Positions 25,018 to 36,000 of a stretch of 64,000 bases of DNA are shown one piece after another. Origin of the DNA: Ephydatia muelleri (lineage: Eukaryota > Porifera > Demospongiae > Spongillida > Spongillidae); NCBI GenBank assembly GCA_013339895.1, contig JABACO010000004.1:7723735-7787734 (forward strand). The letters run 5' to 3'. Position 1 is the stretch's first letter. Every line of letters begins with the position of its first letter. The translations under genes and the position numbers were made by a program. Below the pieces are notes generated by a model. That model searched no databases, was not told the origin of the DNA, and worked only from the letters and a program-made list of their open reading frames with translations.

Positions 25018-26815
25018 TGTAGCGCATGCGCACAGGCGCTTTAGTAGTTAGGGTGTGGTTTGCACATGCGCGAGGAGTTAGAACTCTGACTATTTAATGA
25101 GTCTCAATTGTATTGCTAAGTCCTGATTACTATTGTATCCGCTACATTGGTGTCAGAAGTGGGATATGACAGAAGAAGACGGCCCACGCAGAGTCACCAG
25201 ATACAGTGTTCGGCCTCCGTCTCGTTTTGTGGGCAAGGGAGCTGACTTCCGGTTATGGATACAGCGCGTAGAGCTTTACTTCCGAGAAGCTGACGTTCCT
25301 AGGGATAAGAGAGGTCAGGAATTAGCTTCCTTATTGGACGACGAGCCATTTCGTATCGTGAGTCAGATGGGGTTGTTAAGGGTTGATAGCGGTATAGATT
25401 ACGCAACGGTGAAGGAGTGCCTGGAGAAGCAGTTCGCACCTTCCGGACTTCAGTTGGAGTGGCAAAGAAAATTTCACACGGGACGGCAAGAGCAGGACGA
25501 GTCGCTGATAGCATTTTCGGCGAGGCTGCGTATGCTCGTGGACAAGGCGTATCCATCATGGCCGGCGGAAGAGCGCCTGGAACTAGTTCGTAACCAGTTT
25601 ATCCATGGCATTCTTTCCTCCTCTACTTTACTAAATGGGTTGAGGCCTACCCTATGCCGAATATGGAAGCGAAGACTGTGGCTGAGTTGTTTGTTAACCA
25701 TTTTATTGCTCGTTTTGGAGTTCCAGATGTTTTGCACACGGATCAGGGTCGTAATTTTGAATCCACATTGTTGAAAGAGACTTGCCTGCTATTAGGTGTA
25801 CAGAAGACAAGAACGAGTCCATACCATCCTCAATCCGATGGCCTAATAGAGCGGTTTAACCGTACCTTGCTTAATATGCTTAGTATTGCAGCTGTTGAGA
25901 ACGAGCGTGATTGGGATCTCCATGTTCCTCTGCTAATGCTGGCATACAGGACCAGCACACAAGAGTCGACGGGGTGTACCCCATTCTACTTAATGTTTGG
26001 GAGGGAAGCTCGTCTTCCCACTGATGTAATGTTTGGTCTTTCCCCTAATTTTCCCCCACAACAGGTTAATCAATATGCACTGGACCTGAGAGCCAGACTG
26101 GAAGGGGCCTACCGACTGGTGCGGGATCACATGGGAATTCAGCACCTCCGTCAAAAGACTTTGTATGACAGATCCAGTCATGGTGATCCGTACAAAGCTG
26201 GTGATTTAGTGTGGCTTCATTGTCCAGCGGTCCCGAGGAGGAAGTCACCAAAGTTGCACTGTTACTGGCAGGGTCCTTATTCAGTGGTCAAGACTCTTGG
26301 TGATGCGCTCTTTGTCATTCAACACAGGGATTCCCCGAGGAAGCGTACAGTGGTACATTTTGATCGGCTGAAGCCATGTACAGTTCGGTCATCAGAGGAG
26401 AATGTAGCACCAGCCAGTAATGAGAAAACGAGGGTACCAGCAGGACCAAGGAGTGTGTTGAATAACAACGGAGAACTTGAGGGGGATCGGCCGCATGAAG
26501 AACCTGAACCTCTGTTAGTGGAGGTGGAAATTGAAGGGCCACGTCAAGCAGCTGAACCACATCCAGTGGTAATCGAGCCGGGGAGGGCGAGACCAGTTCG
26601 AGACAGGAGAAAGCCGGATCACTATGGACATAATATCTATGATACTTAAAGACTTTCAGAGAGAGAGGAGGGAGTAGTGTAGCGCATGCGCACAGGCGCT
26701 TTAGTAGTTAGGGTGTGGTTTGCACATGCGCGAGGAGTTAGAACTCTGACTATTTAATGAGTCTCAATTGTATTGGTGTGAATGCTAAGTCCTGATTACT
26801 ATTGTATCCGCTACA
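25018..26815 (+). mobile_element. Short Ty3/gypsy-type LTR retrotransposon, young but broken
   Basis: The LTRs are 25018-25146 and 26678-26815, both TGTAGCGC...CGCTACA, and are identical apart from one short length difference, which implies a recent insertion. TTTG flanks both ends (25014-25017 and 26816-26819), a 4-bp target duplication. A primer-binding site (TTGGTGTCAGAAGTGGGAT) follows the left LTR, and a purine-rich tract (GAGAGAGAGGAGGGAGTAG) precedes the right one. Internal parts on the plus strand: a gag N-terminus (after MTEEDGPRR) and an integrase portion with DQGRNFES, YHPQSDGLIERFNR and the C-terminal tail. Much of pol is absent, so it is broken (about one large break) and could move only with help. 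It lies 177 bp after the TERT stop codon. Confidence 0.9.
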
Positions 26816-26819
26816 TTTG

Positions 26820-27284
26820 CATAGCTAGAAGTAGACAGGTCTGATATGGAACTAATGCTTGCTTCATGGCACAAATGTATGACCAACTACAATTCAAGTA
26901 CACATTGTAAAAACTTCTAACTATATACACTAACACTATATAAACACTAAAAGTATCCACAGTACTTCAATCGAAAATTGCAAACTAATTGAACTCAAGG
27001 CTGAACAGTGTAGTTGTTTGTTAACACTCATGATCCAACACATCCTGTCACTTCTTTGACATAGAAGAATGATATATGGACAGGTCTATTGACAAGGGCA
27101 TAAAAAAAGCGAACAAATGATCGATATGGAAGCACTCTCATTCAATAAAATTGCATTTAAATTTAAAAAAATTAATGCCAATCACAATTTGCATTTGTGT
27201 TACAACCTGGAATCTGGCAGTTGACGAAAATCTGCCCCAATGCAGCCACCAATCTGTCCATATGTGTCTGGGCCCATGCGAGAC
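26820..27284. other. AT-rich spacer
   Basis: No gene, repeat or motif recognised between the LTR element and the duplicated block. Confidence 0.4.
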
Positions 27285-28880
27285 GTTCGGACCATGTTCC
27301 TCTGACAGGCGCCGTTCATTCCAACACACTTTGGTTTGGCCAATGGGTGTGATTAATGGCCACCAGTGAGGGGTTATTATGGAGAAAGCTGCACCAACCA
27401 TACCATGTGCCCGAGGGTCCTGTAGTGTATTAATGCTTATGTCTGGGAAGAATTATGTATATGTTGTGGACATAGTGATGATATTTTTGTGTCCTCGTGC
27501 ATATATTGATTGTCTCTGCTGTCATCATCATCACTTTAAACTTAAACTGAACGTTACATGGAACACTACAGGTCCAACCGTACAATCCAACCATGACATG
27601 TAAGACATGCACGAGCTAAAACAAAAGGTGTCTCCATTCTACAGGCAGACATGTCTACATGTATGTAGATATTTGAATTTGCCAAAGTATTGTTGTCTTC
27701 TGTCGTTTGCCATAGAAAAAACTTGGGCAATGTCAGTTAAGTCTAATGAAATAGTTGTGGATATGAAGAAGTAACATTGTGGTGTCAAAAGTATCAGGAA
27801 TGATTTTCTCTGCCACTGCAGGTCTTCTAGGGGTTGAACATACATGCGATCGATAGATAATTTTTGGCTGAGTAAAAGTGTTGAATTAAAGGCAATTAAG
27901 CTTTGGGAAGTGCATGACTCTTTCATGATTGCAAATCTGCAATAAATGCTTCTGCCTTCGATTGTTTCACACTATTTAAAACTACCCAACTGTACTGCTT
28001 GTGTATTCTTTCCATCTGGATATGTGATTGTACATAGTTTGGCCAAGATGGTATTATCAGTTGTCTGGAAGGCATCATTGCAGCACCGCTGCTTTACACT
28101 CAGTTGGAACATCAGCCAACCTTTTCTTATTGCAGCATTCTCTTGATTGCAGGTATAAAACATCTTTACTAAACTCTTTTCGGGAGCTGTCTACTGACAA
28201 AGTTAATGCTTCCGATGGAACAGAAGTTGGTGACACATTGGTAGATCCATTGCTTAGCTGTTGTACGTAGCAAAGCTGATCTCACACTGATTCCCAAAAA
28301 TATTTTTAAATGATTTCATATAATATTCCCCCAACTAAGGTCTTCTTTAAATAGTGAGCAGTCCATTTATGTATTTAGTTTTGTGAAGTATGTTATGTAC
28401 TGCTATATACAGAAACAAAACCTCATCAATCAACAGATATTCAATTAACAAGAACCAGGCCCATCCACTTTTCCTAAACCATTGGGGGGGGGGGGGGGGG
28501 CAGACCTGCTATATTGAGAAAGTGATTTGTTGGATGTAGGATTGGTGGTGCAAAAAGCAAGGAAACAAGGTACAGTGCTGTTACAGTGGGGTTTGATTGG
28601 ACTCTACAATTATCTAACAGTTGTACATTTTGCAAATAGGCTTTTTTCTTTGACTGTTTATTGTGGCAACACTGTAACACCTTGTTTCTTGCTTTGTGCA
28701 CCAACAATCCTATATCCAACAAATCACTTTCTTGATAGAGAAGTTTTTTAGTCACTTGTGTACTGAGGAGTTCAACAACTTGAGAGAAGTGTGATCAATA
28801 TGTTCCAACACGAACATGTACACTAGCGCTTCAACTCGTATAGATTGTATGGCACACTATTACTATACCACCATTCTGTT
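27285..28880 (+). repeat. Duplicated block, copy 1
   Basis: Matches 39665-41300 in the same orientation with small indels (for example CAGGCGCCGTTCATTCCAAC at both). It includes a 300-bp module (about 27960-28310) that recurs near 30400-30560, 31400-31600 and 40260-40610. A run of 16 G lies at 28485-28500. There are short open frames but no recognised protein. It leads directly into a partial IQUB copy. Confidence 0.8.
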
Positions 28881-28929
28881 TTGTTTTTCCTCGGGTTGCC
28901 ATAGTGATACCATGATGCTCATCCCTAAA

Positions 28930-29690
28930 TCACTTCAGGAACGTAATTCCCAGACTGTCGTATCAAGGAACTAGTACCAACAAGTTACCGCTGATGCAGC
29001 CACACAGATGGTTAGTTATCTTCCTCCATCGTTTCTGCACGCAGACACAATGCATACTATTCTCTCACAATCATCGCAGCAAAAGACTTGCTGCTACATC
29101 AGACAAGATTATCATAAATATGAGACAGCCAACGAATATCACAAAAGAATACTGGGCAAAGTTAGTTATGCACAAGACTGCACTGCATAGCTCCACTGAG
29201 TGCCCAACAGATCATGATACTTTAGTCCTACTGGTTTCGCTCACTGGCTAAGATATATTAGGATGGACTGAGAAGGGAGAGGGATGAATGGGAAATGACC
29301 TTCCTCCCATAGAAGATCTTCAACCCCTCCCTCCATTTTAGACCCCTCCCCCCATATTGGCCACTCCCCCACCTTGCCCCCCCCCCCCCTCCAGGCTTTT
29401 CAGTAGCATTGTGCATCCTTTCATGTTCAGGAGGCCATACAGAACAGAAAGAACGTGACAATCACATCAAGAAGGAGTTTGAGCGTAGGATGAACCCAAA
29501 TACCAAAGAAGACTTTGATATCCTCTACCATGCTTTGGAAAGTGTCTGCACTCTCATCTAGCAAGCCACTCCTCCTCCCCCTGGCTTTAGTGTGGCATCA
29601 GGATGAGCTGAAGCATATCAACTGCAGCACCTCTGGTCCAGAGAGGAAGGTTGCCCTCTGTGAACTGTTGGTTCGATTTAATTTTTAAAG
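28930..29690 (+). pseudogene. IQUB: Partial IQUB copy (exons 4-8), pseudogene 1
   Basis: Sequences matching exons 4 to 8 of the IQUB gene at 47419-51694 occur in order: exon 4 near 28938-29012, exon 5 near 29085-29160, exon 6 near 29200-29280 (the IQ segment, damaged), exon 7 near 29430-29555 ([19 protein letters not shown]) and part of exon 8 near 29590-29670. Exons 1-3 and 9-15 are absent. The similarity stops inside exon 8 and resumes with sequence from the IQUB 3' flank, so the copy has an internal loss. Confidence 0.8.
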
Positions 29691-30240
29691 ATAATTGGTC
29701 CTCATAATTAAATTTGCACGATTCATAGATGAGTTAGGTACCTCCTGAAGTAGTTTTAAACATCCCTAAAGCAGCTTTAAAATGCTTGCATTATGTCATT
29801 TAGTAATTAGTAAATTTTCAATTTTTCAAGTTGATTTTTGTTTAAGAATGCTTAATCAAGTTGTTGTGAAGAATATAATACCGATCTTTACTGCACAGAA
29901 ATTGGTTGAAATTCATGAAAATGAATATGACCACCTGTGTATGGACAATTTCTGTACATGAACATAAAGATACATTTTCACATCTTGCAAAGCACTGTAC
30001 TATTAGTTACAGGGACGTTTCATCATTAGCAATTTATATAACACAATTCATTCTACATGTACACGTATACTGTTATGTTTGTTGCTATACTAGTAAGAAG
30101 CAAGCGTTGACCTTTCTCAATCTTATAATATTGATAACCCAAAAGCCACATGCATGTTGCAGAGGATGCAGGGTTAGATGATAATGAGCTCCAGGATGAA
30201 GATGAACTGAACTGAACATCATTTGTCCTGATCTCCTAAG
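29691..30240 (+). repeat. Copy of IQUB 3'-flank sequence
   Basis: 29690-29960 matches 45690-45930 in the same orientation (GAATATGACCACCTGTGTATG in both). This is flanking, not coding, sequence. Nothing else recognised. Confidence 0.6.
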
Positions 30241-31620
30241 AGTTTTTCACTTGCTCCAGCTGCAAAGTCCAAGGCCACCTGGCATGACTCTTTCCATGAT
30301 TGTTAAAAATTACTTTGCCAGTTGCAATACCCATCTGTGACAAATGCATCTTCAGTTTTACATGAGTGTTGAAATTCAGAAAAATGCTTTAGCCATCATT
30401 TCACACAATTTAAAACTACCCAACTGCAGCTGCTTGTACCAACCACCTATTCTTTCCTTCTGGATATGTTATTGCAGTTTTGGCCAAGATGGTATTATCA
30501 GTTGTCAGCAGGAAGAGGTCAGATGCATCATTGCAGCACCGCTGCTTACACTCAGTTGAGCAATTCCAACACAACACCCCTTCAAATTTGTTTCAAATTC
30601 ACGTATTTAACAGGTCCCATGTTAACTATGTTGTATGTAAATTTTCACTTTCAAAATCACTTTGATAATAAGTCAAAGTTGTGGATTTTGCAAACTTTGA
30701 GTTGGACAGTATCTCTTAGCAAGGCTGTAGCTCAGTGATGCTATAGTGATGGTAATGCTGTTTGTATCAGGTTAAAGTGATTACATGGAGATTAATTGCA
30801 ATGCTTATGTGGTTAATTAATTTGTATTAACTAAACAGCCTTGCTGGTCAAAGTAGAGGTGTCACAATATCTCAAAAAGTGGTATTTTGATTTATTCTTT
30901 TTTTCACATCATAATAGAGTATGTTATGATACACCTACATACTAAAAATCGTTTTGAGGTTTGCATTATACGGAGAGGTACATGTATTTTATTGTCTTTT
31001 TTTTTAAGTCTTGTTTCTTTGAAGTACCGCTTGACCACAAAGTTTAAACAGTCACACACGTACATGTAGCTGAACACGGATAGAAATAAAGATGCTATAT
31101 TTTATAAGCATGACGTGTAGATGGATGCAGTACATGCAGACCTGATGCATGTAAACGTACATGGAGTTAAAACGACTTTCTCTCGTGCTAGTATATGAGC
31201 CAGTGATCAATGTACGCGCGTGCTTGCAGTTGTTAACTCAAAATTTGCAAAACCCACAACTTTGACTTATTATTATACATGAACCAAAGTGATTCTGAAA
31301 GTGAAATTGTACACACAACATAGTTACCATGGGATCTGTTAATATGTGAACATATGTGTAGGGGTGGTGGCGAATGCTGTACTGGTTTTATATGGAATTG
31401 CTCAGTTGGAACATCAGCCAACCGTTTCTTATCCGCAACACACTCTTGTTGATTGCAGGTATGAAACCAATTAACACTTCTTTATCAATCTCCTTTCGGG
31501 GCTCGTCAACTGACGAAGTTAATGCTTCCAGTAGAACAGAAGTTGTCGCCATATTGATCCATTGCTTAGCTGACCTCACGCTGATTCCAAAAAGTAATTT
31601 CCCCCAACTAAGGTATTTTC
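30241..31620. repeat. Rearranged copies of the 300-bp module with inverted arms
   Basis: The module near 30400-30560 and again near 31400-31600 resembles 27960-28310. Between them, 30590-30715 and 31225-31350 are reverse complements (CCACAACTTTGACTTATTAT against its reverse), forming an inverted repeat with a 510-bp spacer. No recognised gene. Confidence 0.65.
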
Positions 31621-33030
31621 TAACTCCTTGGACGCCATGCTTGTTCATGCATGCATATACACACAACCATTATGAATTCTACATGACAGTGTCATGTGTA
31701 GATCACAACTTCATGATGCATGCATGCAAATGTTTGCTGCACTTGTGACCTTATAAGTACGTGACATGTTTGGTTACTCTACAACTGCAGTAATTATGTT
31801 TCTTCTGAAGAGCACATTGTTCAGATGACTTCACTAATTCTATTTACTCCCAGAACAGGAATGTGTATCCCACATTAGTGTAGTACAACATGTTTAAAAT
31901 GCCAGTTCACTCCATCTCCATCTGCAGTTCATAATAAGTATGGTTTGTTACAACTTTCTGTGCGAGGTAATGATGGACACACAAGATGTGCGTACACCCC
32001 AGTGCCCCGTTCTGGGTTTGACCTCAGCATCTACATGGCTGGTTTACATGCATGTCACTGAATTGCATGTATGTAAATTGTACAGGTATTCAAAGCAATT
32101 CTTTGTAATAAGCACAACACTGATATGCATCACACGATGATTATATTTCTGTGCGAGAATGTAGCACTTGGCGTTCAAAGAGTTAATTAAATAGCTAGCA
32201 CTCCAATTATGTATTTTCATTTTGTAAACATACATGTTGTGCAAAAAAAAGTGTTGTGCGTTGCAGGAAAACGTAGTTAGCAAACAACTTACACGATATG
32301 ACCAGGAAACAGCTGATCAAGATGTTGTTGACTACAAAGTGTTAACTGTTTAGATAAACAGAGTGGCTTTAGTATAGCACCTGCGGCGCAATGTTGCTCT
32401 GTTGCCCGTGAAAGAGTTAACAAGAATACCTAATACCTTAGATAATCAATCAATGAATATTCACTTAACAAGAACCAGGCCCATATCATGTAGATCCACT
32501 TTTCATCAAGCATTGCGGAGGCCCCGGCCTGAAGGCCCGCTCCTACCTCCCAGTAGATGTGAATCACATACACACACACAGACATTTATATATAATAATG
32601 CACAAAATACACCGCTGTGCGAGCGCTAATAGACAGAATACTACATTGGCATGCGTCCTATGTTCTATAGCCCTGACTATTCCTGTTGCCACTTGTACTT
32701 AAGAAAATGGCTTACACTAGCCCCTCATCCTGATACATGTATTAAAATTAAAACTTTCATTTTCACAGCGATTCGCGGTACAATGTAGTGCGAAATGAGC
32801 ATTTCCCCGTTGAAGGAAAACGTAATTTGTAAACAACTTACGCCAGGAAACAACTTTGTCAATGTATTGTCAGTATCAACGGTTTAGATAAACAAAATGG
32901 CGGCGTCTGTTGACCGCGAAAGACAGATATATTTTACACAATCATGTAGTGAGGTAGGGAAGTAAGAACAGTGAGTTAGTAATCCTAGGGTATACTGGTG
33001 GCAACATAAAAATGTACTGCAGCATAAAAT
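31621..33030. other. Spacer downstream of the beta-helix gene with a small local duplication
   Basis: 32260-32370 and 32800-32905 resemble each other (GGAAAACGTA, AAACAACTTAC, GGTTTAGATAAACA). 32440-32515 shares the AACAAGAACCAGGCCCAT segment with 28450 and 40745. No coding exon seen. Confidence 0.5.
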
Positions 33031-36000
33031 TCAAACTTCTATCATGGGTTCTCTCAGACTACATGTCTCAGTAGCACTGCTGTCTGAGATTTTACCTTCT
33101 TCTTTAGATAACATTAATTCATATTTCCTTCTAAAACATCCATTTATCTTCTCTCTGACTCTATCGTAATTGTTACAAGCCTTGAGGATAGCCACAATAA
33201 GATGGTACAAGAAAGTCACCATCAAGATCACTACATAGAGACCCACCAAAACACCAACAAAGACAGTGATTTGATTTTGGTCTGATCCGTGGTCTAGAAT
33301 GTAAGAAATTGACAGAGCTAGTACAGTGTAGTTGAGTAGGTAAAATAGGTCAAGGCAATTGAATAAAAAATTGGAGCTTCTCATGTATTTATATGGCTTT
33401 TGAAGAGCCTGTCCAAATGGGTCAACTTTAGCCTGTACTAGCATGAACAGAATCACCATAGTAGCCTGGATAGACAGAAGCAGGGATGGCTGGTCAGAAC
33501 AGTACACCGGATTTAAGCCATACATCACAACTAGCAGCCAAAGTCTTGCTCCCAGCCACCATCGCCACTCCCCCTTATAGGGGGCATAGTGGGCATCATT
33601 CATTGGTTTGATCTGATTGGCCTTCTTGTGGAGATAGATGAACAGTCTGTTGTGTTCACTGTATGATTCAATGATTGGAATGAAGGTGATGGCTAAGGTG
33701 TACGGAAGGAGGAACAGGGCACATGTCACCATGGCAACCACAAATAATGCAATATGTTTGCTGTGAAGGTATTCCACATTCCCATCGAAGAACCAGACAT
33801 TGATATCCCCACTGGGCAGGTGGATTGTGGAATATGTGAGAACATCAACGACTGTTCTCAGCAATTTGGAATATGACAAATAGATGAGTGTAGATATGAC
33901 ACTAACTGCTCTTTTTCCTATTATGATGGGAAATCTATAAAGACAGGACCTAGAGGAGATGGTTGGAGATCTCTGAAGACAGTAGTGGCAGACCACAGTG
34001 ACTGTCAAGGTGAGGATGAGGAGGTATGCTGGGAACACAAACTGAAGGCCAACCTTGTCAGCATCATCCATACCATCATAGAAACACAGAGGGAGTCCAA
34101 GATCAAGGTTCACAAATGACACAATGATGTGCAGTGGCTTTAAAATGGACTGGCTGAAGAATATCGAAGTATTCACTTGAATAATATTGGCATAAAAGAT
34201 GAGCCCATAGAGTGTGCCTTGTGTGATTGTGAGGTTGAGAAAGAACAGTGCTGCCACCAATAAGGCACCCAGCACTGCAAACATCACAAGTGTGATCAGC
34301 CACATATCTGAGCATATCTGACACTTGGAAGAACCAAAGATCACACTATGGTTGCCATGACAATGACCACAGAGAAGGTCAGTACGCCCTTCATTGCACA
34401 AGTCTTCGGGCCTTGCTAGGGATAGTTTTCTTATGCCAATATTGCAGTAGTCCAAAGGACATGTAGAAGCCAGTGCTGGATAAGTGTTATTGTACACACC
34501 AATCCAACTAGTTCCTTGTCTGATCACAGTACCATCTGATGTATCACAGAGTACTCCATGTGATGTGAGGAAATGAGAACAGCCACACTCCATCAGGCCT
34601 GAATCTGCCATCAGTGTGAATCCTGGCTCACATGGTAACAGGTTCACCTCTATCACTGTTGGAGGGTATCCTGGATAATTGGAGAGAAGCAGTCTCAGTG
34701 TAGCCATTTCTGGTCCATAGATTTGATATTCCATACTTGTGCACTTTGATCCTATCCACTGCACACTCTGCATTGGTCCAAGGGTTATGTTTGGAGAAAC
34801 AACACCGCCTGTGTCTATCTGTGTGTAGACAGCACTTGGTGATACATGGTTTCCATAATCTACTGAGGTTACATTAATGCTCACAGACCTTCCAGGAAAT
34901 GTGGCAAACCTTCCTTCATACTGACTTGTGATTTTGTAATCAGGGTCAGTGCTGTCACATAGCTGCACTTTTATTGGAAATGAGAGCACTTGGGTGTCAT
35001 TGAGGTCATCGGGTAATGGAGTAATGGTGAAATAGTTGGCCAGGTTAGAACCTATGCATTCATAAATGGGTGTGGCATACACAGCATGACCACCTTGCTG
35101 TGCATGGTTACCAATGAAAGTAATGGAGAAGGGGCCTCCACCAACTGTGTCAATGGCACATTGCTGTTGTGCCAACCAATCTTGGCTGCTTTCTTTGATT
35201 TCTATTTGTAGATTGCTTTGGACTCCTTCGTTGTAGATAGCACCACCATATCTGGTAGCTATATTTCTGGAAAACTTCACACTACAGTTGTCATGGAACA
35301 CGAGTGGGATGTTGTTAGACAGACTTATGGCCCCTCCATTTTCTCCTGTGTTATTTGTGAATGTGATGTTACCACACAACAGTAGAAAACCATTTTCTCC
35401 TTGAATGGCTCCTTGGGGAGAGTTAGAGGAGAACTGGCTCCCCAGGTCAGTGCTTCCATTAATAGTCACATTTGCTCCATAAAAATAGATGGCTCCCGCT
35501 CTTGTCATATTGTATTCATTAAGGTCATTGCAATGGTTATCATTAACCACCACATCCTCAAGAATGAATGACACAGCTTTAGAAACAAACATTGCTGCAC
35601 CTACCAATGCATTGTTGTTAACAAATTTTGACAGATGAATGATCATAATGTTTGAATAGGAGAGTATAGCTCCCCCATAAATAGCACTATTGTTTTGAAA
35701 TGTGCAGTTTGTGATGCTATAATAATCTCCTGTTCCCGTACTAAAGTACGCCACAGCTCCACCATACACAGCACCACTGTTCTGAAATATGTTGTTTGCG
35801 AGGTTAACAAGGCTACTTGAGTATGATATACACACTGTTCCACCATAAGCAGCCAAGTTGTTCTGAAATGTGCAGCTTGTAATGCTAACTTCAACTGATG
35901 ATAATCGCACCCCAACAGCACCACCAGCAATAGCAGCACTGTTGTTCTGAAATATGCAATGTGTAATGGTGCCAGTGATTGTTGATGTATCCAAAAATAC

